Assembly: GCF_004341845.1 (NCBI RefSeq)
Contig: NZ_SLVB01000016.1
Span: 1 to 64,000 of the forward strand
Reading direction: 5' to 3'
DNA from: Novosphingobium sp. PhB165
Lineage (GTDB): Bacteria; Pseudomonadota; Alphaproteobacteria; Sphingomonadales; Sphingomonadaceae
Length of the DNA: 64,000 nt
Below, one piece after another: positions 35,708-44,765 of this stretch (within the stretch, counting starts at the first letter, position 1; every line of letters starts with the position of its first letter). A program made the position numbers and the translations under genes. The notes beneath the pieces are model-generated. The model was given only the letters and a program-made list of their open reading frames with translations. It made no database searches and was not told the DNA's origin.

Positions 35708-38268
35708 TTCTTGACGACCTCGAGAGCCAGAAAGCGCCCCACGGGCGAATAGTTGGTCGAATCGTAGGGCGTATCGGCCCAGGTCGTGGTGGTGATCTGA
35801 GCCGGCATCGCGTTGAAGAGGTTGTTCGCCGACATCCCGACTTCGAGACCATCGAGCACACTGCCTTCGCGAATGAAGCGATAGCGCGCCGAGAGGTCGA
35901 GCGTGGTCATGCCATGCACCGTGTCCGGCGGACTTGCGCGCGTATCGACGACCCCGCCGATATAGCTGAGCGTTCCCGTCAGGCGCCACGATCCGTCGTC
36001 CCAGCTTGCCGCTGCCCTTCCGCGCCAGTGCGGCGGATTGTAGAGATAGCCTGCAAGCTTCTCGATCGGCTGCCCGTCCGAGAGTTGGCGCTCACTGACG
36101 AGATAGGTGGCATTGAGATCGAACGAGGCTGTGCCTCCGGCTAGCTTGGCCGAATACTGCGCCAGCGCGTCAATGCCGTGAACGGTCTGGCGGCCGGCGT
36201 TGACCTTGCGGTTGTCGATAATGGCAACAACCTGCGAGGGATCGTAGGCCCCCGTAGTGAAGTTGTAGAACTGGTCCACACCGGAAATGATGCTCGCCTG
36301 CTGGGAAGCGCTCGGGTTCAAGCTGACCTGCTGCGCGTAGATCGGATTGGACAGCGACTGCGCCGTCAGTGTGATCGGGGTGACGACGCGGTTCACGTAG
36401 TTCGTGGAAAAGTAGGTCACTTCGAAACTCGCGCCTGCGAGCGCGGCGGGATGGAACGAGGCGGTCGCCGACCAGCTTCTCGCCCGTTCGGGCTTCAGGT
36501 CCTGATTCCCGCCACCGAGCAGGATGGCAGTCGCACTCGCCGGATAGCCGACCCCACCCAGGCGCGAGGCGCCGTAAAGGCTGGCGGTCTGGGCACCGTA
36601 CTGGTCATAGAAGCTCGGCGCGCGGAACGAGCGCCCCCAGGTGGCCTTGAGCTCGAGCGCGTACACGGGCGCGTAGATGAGCCCCAGCTTGGGCGTCGTG
36701 ATCTGGCCGACCGTATCGTAATCCTCGTGCCGCAGCGCTCCGCTCAGTGACAGCTTGCGAACCAGGGGAACGCCAAGATCGGGACTGATGAGCGGCAGGT
36801 TGAGCTCGCCGAAGACATAGCGGGCCGTCTCGCTCGGTTTGGCGTTCTGGTAATTGCCCGGCCCCGCATAGATCTCGAAACCGTTGTCGCGGATGCCCAG
36901 CCCCGCCGCCATCCGGGCATCGCCTCCGGGCAGGTGGAACACCGGACCAGAGGCCGCAAGTTCGCCGGTGGTCGAACGGTTGCGGTAGCGCTTTGCGGAG
37001 GTGAGACCCGTGACATCGCTATAGACGTATTCGGCCAGAAGGTCGTTGCGCCCCTTGCCGTATGTCCCGGCTGCCGTGACGTCCCAGTGACCGAGCCGGT
37101 AGTGAAGCGCACCGGCAAGCGCGAGCGAGTAGGAATTGTAGGACTGGTCGACGCGGCTGACATGCGGATCGGAGGCCGCATTGAGCGGATAAGTGAGCGA
37201 ACCCGTTCGCTCGTTGTAGAGAACGTCGCCTTCAAAGGTGAGGCCGGTCACCAGATCCTGATGCACGTGCGCCGCCACGGCGTGACGCTGGCTCGCGGGC
37301 AGCAGCGTCATGTTGGGGTGCGATACCGTACTGTCGCGCTGGTTCGAATTGAGCTCGGTGTTGCGGTTGTATTCGTAAGTCACGAACATGCCGCCACCGT
37401 TCCAGCGATGTCCAGCGAGCACCCCGTAGAGCTGCTGGAAATCACCGCCCTCGGTTGCGCCGCCAATGCGGGCGCGGGTCTGCAGGCCTTCGTAGTCCTG
37501 CCTCAGGATCACGTTCACCACGCCGCCAACGGCATCAGACCCGTAGATTGCCGAAGAACCGTCTGCGACGACTTCGATACGGTCCACCGCCGCGAGCGGA
37601 ATGGCCGAGATATCGACGCCCTGAAGCGCGGTATCGTAGGGCAGCCGCCTGCCATTGAGGATGGTCAGCGTCGCATCGCTGCCAAGCCCTCTCAGGTTGA
37701 CGGTCGAACCGCCACCGGCATTTGCGCCCGCCGATGCCGGTACGTTAAGCCCGATCCCCGGGTTCTGCCCGCCGCCGAAGCTTTGCGGAATGTTGCGCGC
37801 AGCATCGCCAAGGTCGCCGAAGCCGGAATCCTGAAGTGTCTGGTTGCCAAGCACGATGACCTGGGAAGCCACCTCGGTTCCGCGCAGTCTCGTACCGGTC
37901 ACGACAATATCATCGCCTCCAGCAGCACTCTCCTTGCCGCCGCGCGCGGCGCCGCGGACGACATAACCGTTGCCCGCAGCCTCCGCTTTCAGACCTGAAC
38001 CTGCGAGAAGACGGTCGAGAGCTTGCTCGAGCGTGAAAGTTCCATGCAGAGCGGGAGCGCGCCTCGCGGCAACGCTCCCGTCATCCGCAAGGACCGTCCG
38101 GCCCGAGAGCAGCGCAAGAGCCCTCAGCGATTCTGCCAGGCGCTGCTCTGGCAAATCGACGGATAGTTGCGCAGTTTGCTGCGCTATTGCGACCGAAGGG
38201 CAGGCTACAAATGCGACAAGTGACGCCGACGCCAGCCAAAGCGTGACCGAATAAGCTCTCTTTTCCAT
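35701..38268 (-). CDS. TonB-dependent receptor with STN domain, lasso cluster
   Basis: An 855-residue receptor. After a signal peptide comes an STN domain (AQLSVDLPEQRLAESLRAL, GSGLKAEAAGNGYVV), which signals through FecR-type anti-sigma factors. The TonB box DDIVVTGTRL, plug (VNLRGLGSDATLTILNGRRL, SSAIYGSDAVGG) and a barrel ending in tryptophan (EVVKKW) follow. An upstream FecR-FecI pair and a downstream isopeptidase make the operon. It likely imports the mature lasso peptide. The ATG at 38268 is preceded by a GGAGGGG ribosome site. Confidence 0.9.
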   Translation of the reverse strand: MEKRAYSVTLWLASASLVAFVACPSVAIAQQTAQLSVDLPEQRLAESLRALALLSGRTVLADDGSVAARRAPALHGTFTLEQALDRLLAGSGLKAEAAGNGYVVRGAARGGKESAAGGDDIVVTGTRLRGTEVASQVIVLGNQTLQDSGFGDLGDAARNIPQSFGGGQNPGIGLNVPASAGANAGGGSTVNLRGLGSDATLTILNGRRLPYDTALQGVDISAIPLAAVDRIEVVADGSSAIYGSDAVGGVVNVILRQDYEGLQTRARIGGATEGGDFQQLYGVLAGHRWNGGGMFVTYEYNRNTELNSNQRDSTVSHPNMTLLPASQRHAVAAHVHQDLVTGLTFEGDVLYNERTGSLTYPLNAASDPHVSRVDQSYNSYSLALAGALHYRLGHWDVTAAGTYGKGRNDLLAEYVYSDVTGLTSAKRYRNRSTTGELAASGPVFHLPGGDARMAAGLGIRDNGFEIYAGPGNYQNAKPSETARYVFGELNLPLISPDLGVPLVRKLSLSGALRHEDYDTVGQITTPKLGLIYAPVYALELKATWGRSFRAPSFYDQYGAQTASLYGASRLGGVGYPASATAILLGGGNQDLKPERARSWSATASFHPAALAGASFEVTYFSTNYVNRVVTPITLTAQSLSNPIYAQQVSLNPSASQQASIISGVDQFYNFTTGAYDPSQVVAIIDNRKVNAGRQTVHGIDALAQYSAKLAGGTASFDLNATYLVSERQLSDGQPIEKLAGYLYNPPHWRGRAAASWDDGSWRLTGTLSYIGGVVDTRASPPDTVHGMTTLDLSARYRFIREGSVLDGLEVGMSANNLFNAMPAQITTTTWADTPYDSTNYSPVGRFLALEVVKKW

Positions 38269-38370
38269 TTTCTTGTTTCCCCTCCGCCACGAATTGGCTG
38301 GTCATGAGGGGAACGATGGGACGAGATTTTGCCCTACTCTTTTTTCATCGCATTTTCCGGAAACTAATTC

Positions 38371-39351
38371 TTACTGTTTCGAGAGAACAATATGAGCAGG
38401 ATTTGACAGGTCGACATGCAGATCCAGCATCTTGCCGACCGCCTCGGCAAACCCCACGGGATCGCCTACTGCAAAAGCGCCGCTGAGCTTGCGCGAGCCC
38501 AGGTCTTCGGCGCCAAGACGGATCTTGGCGCGATTGTAGCGATTGATCGCCTCCACAGCCTGATCGAGCCGGGTACCGTTGAGCGCGAGCATTCCGGAGA
38601 CCCATTCAAGGTCGGGCCCCGGAACAGCGGCGGCGCTTGCCGGCGATCCGATCTCGATCTGCGAGCCTGCAGCGATCTGCCGGGGGGCGCCGGTTGGCGG
38701 CTCGGCCGCGTTCAGTTCAACCGCCCCATGCGGAGCGGCAATTCGCAGCGCTGCACCTGTCAGTAAGGCATCGAAGACACCGCCCTGGACTGTCGCTCTG
38801 TTCCTGCCCGCGCTCACGGCATAAGGGCTGGAACCCGCCCCGCTTTCCACCCTGATCCGTCCCTTCGCAATAACGATGTCCCGGGCCGTTCCGGAAAGTG
38901 AGACCGAAATGTGGGTATCGGTGTCGAGGGTGATCGCGCTCGCATCGGCGAGGCGGAAGGTCCTGATTTCCCCGATTCCAGTCTCGTACGTCGCCGCCTC
39001 GGCCGGGGTCACCAATTGGGGCAAGAGATGATGGCCGCTGGCCCAGACGGTCGCTAAACCGACAAGGAAGACCGCCGCCGCAGTCCCTAGCGCGATGTGG
39101 GTACTTTGGCGTGCGTAGAACGGCGCCTTCGTCAGGTTTCCATCAAAGCCACCGAGACCTTTGGGGACGATCCGCGCTTCGCCCAGCAAGGCCCTGCTTT
39201 CCTCATAGGCCTGACGGTGGCGTGGATCGGAGCCGAGCCAGGCCTCGAGGCTTTCAGTTACGCCACGCTCGCCGGCATCGCAGCGCTCAGCCCATCGGTT
39301 CGCTTCTTCGTAAAGCCGCTCCGGAAGCGAGTACGGGGGCCGGTCAGTCAT
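38371..39351 (-). CDS. fecR: FecR-family anti-sigma factor
   Basis: A 326-residue inner-membrane protein. An N-terminal DUF4880-like cytoplasmic domain (YEEANRWAERCDAGERG, WLGSDPRHRQAY) is followed by one membrane segment (HIALGTAAAVFLVGLATVW) and a periplasmic FecR domain (GEIRTFRLADASAITLDTDT). It senses the loaded STN domain of the receptor and frees the sigma factor. It overlaps the sigma gene by eight bases and lies 102 bp before the TonB receptor gene. Confidence 0.88.
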   Translation of the reverse strand: MTDRPPYSLPERLYEEANRWAERCDAGERGVTESLEAWLGSDPRHRQAYEESRALLGEARIVPKGLGGFDGNLTKAPFYARQSTHIALGTAAAVFLVGLATVWASGHHLLPQLVTPAEAATYETGIGEIRTFRLADASAITLDTDTHISVSLSGTARDIVIAKGRIRVESGAGSSPYAVSAGRNRATVQGGVFDALLTGAALRIAAPHGAVELNAAEPPTGAPRQIAAGSQIEIGSPASAAAVPGPDLEWVSGMLALNGTRLDQAVEAINRYNRAKIRLGAEDLGSRKLSGAFAVGDPVGFAEAVGKMLDLHVDLSNPAHIVLSKQ

Positions 39352-39916
39352 GGCTACACAAGTGCTGGCCGAGCTTCTTGATCGCGATTCCCATGTGCCT
39401 TTCGACCCCCTTTTGACTCAGACCCGTCTGCTTCGAGATTTCGGCGAGACTATAACCATAGACCCTTCGCCCCAGAAATATCTGCCGTGTCAGAGGCTTA
39501 AGCTTGCCTACAGCGGCTTCGATGCGGCGAAGACGGTCACGGGCCTCAAGCGCCGCCACGGGATCGCAATCGGGAATTTCCGCAACGTCCATGACCTCGA
39601 AATTTGGCGCCGGATTGCGCATTGCCAGCCGGGCATTGTCACGCAGCAGGTTGATCGCCGATTGCCGCAGATAGCCTCCCGGGTTCTCGATCTGAGGCAC
39701 ATTGCCGCGTGCCGCAAATCGCACGAAGGCCTGCTGGACGACATCTTCCGCGATCTCCCGGCGCGACCGGCGCATTACGAACCGCAGTAGCCCCGAGCGC
39801 TCGACGCGGTAAATGCGGTCGAGCGTCTCGCTAGCCGCGCAAACCCGGTCGTCATCAGGTGGAAGAGGTTCATCGTCACCGAGCGGGACGCTACCAAAGC
39901 CTAAAGCAAATCGCAT
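39344..39916 (-). CDS. fecI: FecI-type ECF sigma factor
   Basis: A 190-residue ECF sigma factor. Region 2 is LRFVMRRSRREIAEDVVQQAFVRF-like and region 4 is the helix-turn-helix YSLAEISKQTGLSQKGVERH. It should transcribe the receptor-isopeptidase operon when FecR is signalled. The first 30 residues are an acidic extension. The stop overlaps fecR. No promoter consensus was recognised in the 39917-40100 upstream zone. Confidence 0.87.
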   Translation of the reverse strand: MRFALGFGSVPLGDDEPLPPDDDRVCAASETLDRIYRVERSGLLRFVMRRSRREIAEDVVQQAFVRFAARGNVPQIENPGGYLRQSAINLLRDNARLAMRNPAPNFEVMDVAEIPDCDPVAALEARDRLRRIEAAVGKLKPLTRQIFLGRRVYGYSLAEISKQTGLSQKGVERHMGIAIKKLGQHLCSHD

Positions 39917-40441
39917 GACTTGCTGCCAGGTAAACCAAGATCAGTCATGGAAAACATCTACCGGCTCCGCTCGACTAGCGAGGCGGAGCCGGTAGGAACC
40001 GGATGTTGAGAACATGCAAGCACATGCGCCGTCGCGTTTAGACCGCAAAGGGTCCTGGACATATGCATCGGCCATCCGGTCAAGTCCCGCGAGGCGAGAC
40101 TATCCCTATTTGCTTGTGAGGTTCTCACGTCTCGGCATCGAACAAAACAACGATGCTTGCAAAGATTACTATACGCGGACCGTTCTTCAACAACGAAATT
40201 ACAACTTTGTCATATGTGGCATGATCGACACAATCCTCGCACTGCCTAAAGCGCCCTATTGACCGTATTCTGCCGTCTTCCGGATGCCATCCAATTAGTG
40301 CCAAACTCGGCATGGATAGAAAAATTATTCCGCCACTGAAAAATCTGTAGGGCAAAGCGCAAGCGCATCGTTTAATAACCCTCCACGCTACTCGATACAA
40401 CAAATCCCCAGCGACGGGCGAGCCAGCGCTATTATGATCCC
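39917..40441. other. Intergenic stretch upstream of fecI
   Basis: About 525 bp without a supported gene, less G+C-rich than the clusters on both sides. It should include the fecI promoter. Confidence 0.4.
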
Positions 40442-40622
40442 TCGGTTCAGGATAACGCGATTGGCGGCGCATTCGACAACATAAGTATCCGAGGGTTCCC
40501 GGTCGATTTCACCAACACCTGCGGCGCGATGGTTTCGCGCTCGCGCCTTATTTCGACGTACCGATGGAGAATATCGAGCGCATCGACGTGCTGACGGGGC
40601 CGTCCGGCGATGCGCGCACTCA
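40442..40622 (+). pseudogene. TonB-dependent siderophore receptor plug fragment
   Basis: About 55 residues of a siderophore-receptor plug in two frames: SVQDNAIGGAFDNISIRGFP-like sequence up to VDFTNT, then after a frame change RRDGFALAPYFDVPMENIER and IDVLTGPSGDAR. The break lies at about 40530. No barrel follows. The next piece belongs to a PepSY protein, so a deletion joined two neighbouring iron-uptake genes. Confidence 0.65.
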
Positions 40623-40623
40623 G

Positions 40624-40790
40624 CCCATCGGCACATCGGCCCAAAACGCCTTGTACACGCTCCATGCGGCGAAGACCGGCGGCTTGCCAATCGACTGCTG
40701 ATGAGCATCTCCGGGCTCGGACTCGCTCTGCTAGGCTTCGTCGCCGTTTGGTCTTTCTGGTTGAAACGGCCCCGACAGTGTCGAACCTGA
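40624..40790 (+). pseudogene. PepSY-associated membrane protein, C-terminal fragment
   Basis: The pieces LYTLHAAKTGGLP and SISGLGLALLGFVAVWSFW-LKR match the last part of PepSY transmembrane iron-reductase-like proteins (LHTG...GLP, then SxSGLGLALLGxTGVWxWWxRR). A stop and frame change at about 40698 separate them. It directly follows a receptor plug fragment; in intact genomes these genes are neighbours. Confidence 0.55.
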
Positions 40791-41007
40791 CGCGCGCGAG
40801 CGTCGACAGCTCCCTTTAGAGTCGATTCCCCCTGAAGGGCAGCTATGTCTCCAGACTTGCTCGTCCATTGGCAAGCCGCCGAAACGTAGTTCCCAGAGGT
40901 GGCGGCAGGCAGTTCGATACATCTTCGTTAAGGTACATTGGGATTTTATAACAACCACACGGCTGCTTTCCCGGTAATGCGAAGCAATCGCATTAGGGAG
41001 TTTGAGT

Positions 41008-41949
41008 GTGGGGTACTGGAAGCCAGCGGCGCTGGGAATTTTCGCTGTGAGTGCTGTGTTGGCGGGACCTGCCCGCGCAGACGAACCATTGTTTGGGTTC
41101 ATCTACACCACGGATACGTTGCCGAAGGACCAGTCCGAGGTCGAACAATGGATCACTCTGCGGGAGGGGCGCTCACAGGGAGACTTTCACCTCATCCAGA
41201 CGCGAACCGAAGTCTCGCACGGCGTGACGGACAATTTCCAGCTCTCTGGCTACCTCAACCTCGCCTACGCAAACGTGAAGGGCAATACGCCCAGCGGCGA
41301 TACCGTCCCGCCAGAAGTGTTTGCTGACTTCGCTTCGGACCCGGACCAGCGCTTTCGCAAGACGCGCCTGGAATCCGTCTCTGTCGAAGGCATCTACCGG
41401 GTTTCCAGCCCCTACACGAACGGGATCGGGGTCGCCCTCTATATGGAACCTTCGATCGGGCCACGCACGCGCGAACTGGAATCGCGCCTCATCCTCCAGA
41501 AGAATTTCCTGGACGACAAGCTCGTCTTCGCCGCCAACGCCACGCTGGGTTACGAATGGCGCAAGCTGCTGGGCGATCCGAGCGCCGATCCTACGTCTGA
41601 AGAGTTCGTCACGCACTGGGACAAGGAGACCGACGTCAATTTCGGTTTTGCCGGCAGCTACCGCTTCACGTCGAACTGGTCACTTGGCGGCGAACTGCAG
41701 AACGAGCGCGAATTTGCGGGGCTCAATCCCTTCAAGGCATCCAACCGTACGAACCTGGCCTGGTATATGGGTCCGACGCTCCATTACGGCGGCCGCCACT
41801 TCTTCGCGACGTTCACCACACTGTTCCAGATGCCGTGGGCAAAGGATTACGCTAATCCGCCCTCCGATAGCCTTGTCGTCAATGGCATTTCCAATGCCGA
41901 CGACTTCGAAAAGTACCGTTTCCGCCTGAAGGTTGGATATTATTTCTAG
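41008..41949 (+). CDS. Outer-membrane beta-barrel protein, DUF6662-like
   Basis: A 313-residue protein with a signal peptide (PAALGIFAVSAVLAGPARADE) and a beta-rich barrel of alternating aromatic residues, ending LKVGYYF, a typical outer-membrane sorting end. It begins the redox module with the FMN-binding protein and ApbE nine bases further on. The substrate is unknown. GTG at 41008 has GGGAG seven bases ahead; the TTG two codons upstream would be too close to it. Confidence 0.7.
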   Translation: MGYWKPAALGIFAVSAVLAGPARADEPLFGFIYTTDTLPKDQSEVEQWITLREGRSQGDFHLIQTRTEVSHGVTDNFQLSGYLNLAYANVKGNTPSGDTVPPEVFADFASDPDQRFRKTRLESVSVEGIYRVSSPYTNGIGVALYMEPSIGPRTRELESRLILQKNFLDDKLVFAANATLGYEWRKLLGDPSADPTSEEFVTHWDKETDVNFGFAGSYRFTSNWSLGGELQNEREFAGLNPFKASNRTNLAWYMGPTLHYGGRHFFATFTTLFQMPWAKDYANPPSDSLVVNGISNADDFEKYRFRLKVGYYF

Positions 41950-41958
41950 GATCGGATC

Positions 41959-42486
41959 ATGGCACAGTTTTCCTATCGCATCATTCCGCTGGCAGCGCTC
42001 GCCCTGGCCGTACCAGCGCAGGCAACGGTCTACCTGACGGTCGAACAGGCGCAGAACCAGATGTTCCCGCGCCAATCGCTGACGCCGCAGTTCCGCACTC
42101 TGACGGCCGAGCAGGTCGCCGCGATCCGCAAGGCATCGGGGGAAAGCCCCCTGTCGCGTGATCTGCGGGCCTGGCGGGCGGCGGACGGCGGCTGGTTCAT
42201 CGTCGATGAAGTCGTCGGCAAGCACGAATTCATCACCTATGCCGTCTCTCTCGACAGCAGTGGGGCAATACGCGATGTCGAGATCCTCGACTATCGCGAG
42301 GCCTATGGCGGTCAGGTCCGCGATCCGCGCTGGCGGCAGCAATTCGTCGGCAAGCGCGCCGGTCAGTCTCTGAAGCTCGGCGGCGAAATACGCAATGTCT
42401 CGGGAGCGACACTTTCCTGCAAGCATATCACGGACGGCGTAAGGCGCGTCCTGGCGACTTACGCTGTCGCTCTTGCCCATGCATGA
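41959..42486 (+). CDS. FMN-binding periplasmic protein
   Basis: A 175-residue secreted protein (signal ending VPAQA) with an FMN_bind domain. The flavinylation motif is SGATLSCKH, with the threonine as likely FMN attachment site, as in NqrC/RnfG. GKHEFITYAVSLDSSGAI and VEILDYREAYGG belong to the domain. ApbE, the enzyme that attaches FMN, is the next gene and overlaps by eight bases, which supports the assignment. It should carry electrons in the periplasm. Confidence 0.87.
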   Translation: MAQFSYRIIPLAALALAVPAQATVYLTVEQAQNQMFPRQSLTPQFRTLTAEQVAAIRKASGESPLSRDLRAWRAADGGWFIVDEVVGKHEFITYAVSLDSSGAIRDVEILDYREAYGGQVRDPRWRQQFVGKRAGQSLKLGGEIRNVSGATLSCKHITDGVRRVLATYAVALAHA

Positions 42487-43315
42487 CCAAATGGTTCGGC
42501 GCTGCCGGCCGATCCTGGGGACCTTCGTCGAAATTGCGGTTCCCGAAGCGGCGGCGGCGTCGATCGATCCCGCTTTTGCGCGGATCGAGCATATCCACGC
42601 ACGGATGTCCTTTCATTCAGAGGACAGCGATCTGGCCGCGTTGCGCCGTGCACGCCCGGACTCCAGCGTGCACGTAGACAGCGCGACGATAGGGGTTCTA
42701 CGGCTCGCCAAGGATCTTTATCATCAGACTGATGGCGTGTTCGATGCGGCGGTAGGCAGGCAACTGGTCGAATGGGGATTCCTGCCGCAACCCGCCGGAT
42801 ATCGGGACAAGGAATGGATCGGCGGGATGCCCGATGTGGAGATTCTCGACGAGGCCCATGTGTCGATTTCGCGCGCCACCCTGTTGGACCTTGGCGGCAT
42901 CGCGAAGGGCTATGCGGTCGACTGTGCGGTGGAGACATTGCTGGAAGCCGGTGCTCCATCGGGAATCGTTAATGCCGGCGGTGATCTTCGCGTCTTCGGG
43001 GAATGGGAGGAAATCGTGCATCTGCGGGAAGCCGATGAAACCCTCGGGGCGTCGCTTGCCATTCGCAACGCTGCCCTTGCGAGTTCGAGCAATCTCCACA
43101 ATCGGCGCCAGCACCGCACGCACGCAACCAGCCCGCATGTCCTGGGCGAAGCGCCGGTGTTGGCAGGCGATGCCGTCACTGTCATTGCCGAACGGTGCGT
43201 TATCGCTGATGCAATGACCAAGGTGGCGATAGCATGTCCGACGACTGCCGGGCGTGTTCTTGCGACCTTGAATGCTGAACTGATCGACAGGCGCGCGTTG
43301 GGAGCGACCCACTGA
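42479..43315 (+). CDS. apbE: FAD:protein FMN transferase ApbE
   Basis: A 278-residue flavin transferase. Characteristic motifs are RPILGTFVEI near the N-terminus, SFHSEDSDLAALRRA, DLGGIAKGYAVDCAVE, and NAGGDLRVFG; ADAMTKVAI near the end contains the conserved D-A-x-T. There is no signal peptide, so it may act in the cytoplasm, or the ATG used here (42479) hides one; an upstream TTG gives only two extra codons. It links FMN covalently to the threonine of the preceding protein. Confidence 0.88.
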   Translation: MHDQMVRRCRPILGTFVEIAVPEAAAASIDPAFARIEHIHARMSFHSEDSDLAALRRARPDSSVHVDSATIGVLRLAKDLYHQTDGVFDAAVGRQLVEWGFLPQPAGYRDKEWIGGMPDVEILDEAHVSISRATLLDLGGIAKGYAVDCAVETLLEAGAPSGIVNAGGDLRVFGEWEEIVHLREADETLGASLAIRNAALASSSNLHNRRQHRTHATSPHVLGEAPVLAGDAVTVIAERCVIADAMTKVAIACPTTAGRVLATLNAELIDRRALGATH

Positions 43316-43761
43316 TGCTGCATCTCAAGACTGCCAAACTTGCGCGCTGGCAAGTCCGGCTCCTGTGTTGGGGCTGCGGCATCCTGTGGCTGAGCGGCGC
43401 AGCATGGCTGGTGCTGCACAACTTCATGCAGATCCAGGGGGACTTCGGCCCCGAAACCAATCCGCTGGAACCATGGATGCTGCGCATTCACGGCGCGGCG
43501 ATGCAGATCGTCCTGCTGGGTCTGGGAAGCTTGCTGGTCGTGCACGTCTGGCGCGGCTGGACGTACCGAAGCCAACGCGCTCTGGGCCTTTCACTGCTAA
43601 GCATGGCCGCCCTGCTCATCGTCAGCGGATTCCTGCTCTACTATGTAGCCAACGAGGACTGGCGGGAAATTACGAGCAAGGCGCATTGGATCACGGGCAT
43701 TCTGGCGCTGCCGATGTTCGTATTGCACTACTTCCAGGGAAAGCGGATTCGAAGGCGTTGA
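43315..43761 (+). CDS. Membrane haem-like DUF4405/cytochrome-b-type protein
   Basis: A 148-residue protein with four probable membrane helices and histidines placed for haem b: LHNFMQIQGDFGP, RIHGAAMQIVLLGLGSLLVVH, KAHWITGILALPMFVLHYF. The layout resembles DUF4405 or the membrane half of flavin-linked ferric reductases. It overlaps apbE by one base, so it is part of the same transcript. It could pass electrons across the membrane to the FMN-binding protein. Confidence 0.72.
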   Translation: MLHLKTAKLARWQVRLLCWGCGILWLSGAAWLVLHNFMQIQGDFGPETNPLEPWMLRIHGAAMQIVLLGLGSLLVVHVWRGWTYRSQRALGLSLLSMAALLIVSGFLLYYVANEDWREITSKAHWITGILALPMFVLHYFQGKRIRRR

Positions 43762-43870
43762 GATCCGATTGGCGAATTCTTTTGGCGTCACTCGTTTGTC
43801 GGGACACAGGAGAGATGTCCGACACAGTGTTCGGCGTCCGGGCATTACGTGGCGATGAGACTGCTGGAGT

Positions 43871-44161
43871 TTGGCTATAGTGTGCGCGCCACTGGCTGAA
43901 GACGATCCGGCGACCGCCGTGTTCGTCAAATGCGGTCTCACCGCCAATGGTATTGTGACCCGGATGGTGGAGAGCGGGCCGGAAGCTCTCGAATTCGGGG
44001 CGGCTGAGACTTTCGACGTCATCATTCTGGACCGGATGCTTCCAGGGCTGGAGGGCCTTGATGTCCTCAGCAAACTGCGCGCGTCCGCGAACTGGATACG
44101 GCGGCTGCCAGTTTCTGGCGGCGCGCGCGACGCCAGCGCGCCCGCCCAGCAACGCCTCTAA
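43871..44161 (+). pseudogene. Response-regulator receiver fragment
   Basis: A receiver domain with AEDDPATAVFVKCGL and the phosphorylated aspartate in DVIILDRMLPGLEGLDVL. It breaks off after about 75 residues without the conserved Thr/Ser and Lys of the domain, and no output domain or sensor kinase follows. A short stop-interrupted reading precedes it. Remnant of a two-component regulator. Confidence 0.7.
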
Positions 44162-44188
44162 GCGCCGCTGTCCCCAATCGATTGCGGG

Positions 44189-44472
44189 ATGCTCGCGCCG
44201 GTGTTCGCCAGCCTGATGACGCGGTACCAGGCCGTGCTCAGCCGCCCGATCGGGTGGCAGCGGCGTGGCTTTCCCCCGACGAGCGCCTGCTGCTCGGCCT
44301 GTTTGACGGTACGCGGTCGGGCCTCGGCTGCATCGCCTGCACCGAGGACTCGGACTCCGCGCTCGACTGCGCCCTCTGCTCGACCCGGATTATGATGGCG
44401 CTGACGATTCCCTCCGCTCGTCCCGGTCATGACGCCGATCCGGCGCACATCGGCTTGACGATCCCGAACTGA
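44189..44472 (+). pseudogene. Unrecognised gene remnant with a frame change
   Basis: Two adjoining frames carry coherent protein sequence: ASLMTRYQAVLSRP, then one base over, DRVAAAWLSPDERLLLGLFDG with a cysteine pair CALC (SALDCALCS). It probably was a small soluble protein. No family is recognised. Confidence 0.4.
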
Positions 44473-44488
44473 GCGTCTGGATATCGAC

Positions 44489-44755
44489 ATGGGCAAATAC
44501 GATGCATTGGGCGTCTTCCTGAGACGGTGGCGAGTCCGCAACGACGCCGAAGGCGTCGAGATCGGTTTCGCGCAGATAGAGAGCATCATTGGCGGCCTGC
44601 TTCCGCGCGGCGCGGCGGAGCCCGAATGGTGGTGCACAAACGGCCATGCCGATTGCAGCGCGCCGCATCGACGCGCCTGGCTGGATGCCGGGTTCGACGC
44701 CATCGCCGAACCAAGGGCTGAAAGAGTGTATTTCCGCAAGCGGACAGCCGCGTGA
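44489..44755 (+). CDS. Small protein, DUF7662-like
   Basis: An 88-residue protein, MGKYDALGVFLRRWRVRND, with EIGFAQIESIIGGLLPR, EWWCTNGH and HRRAWLDAGFDA. The sequence resembles the DUF7662 helical domain of unknown function. It is intact among transposon debris. Confidence 0.6.
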   Translation: MGKYDALGVFLRRWRVRNDAEGVEIGFAQIESIIGGLLPRGAAEPEWWCTNGHADCSAPHRRAWLDAGFDAIAEPRAERVYFRKRTAA

Positions 44756-44765
44756 CGAGCTAGTG

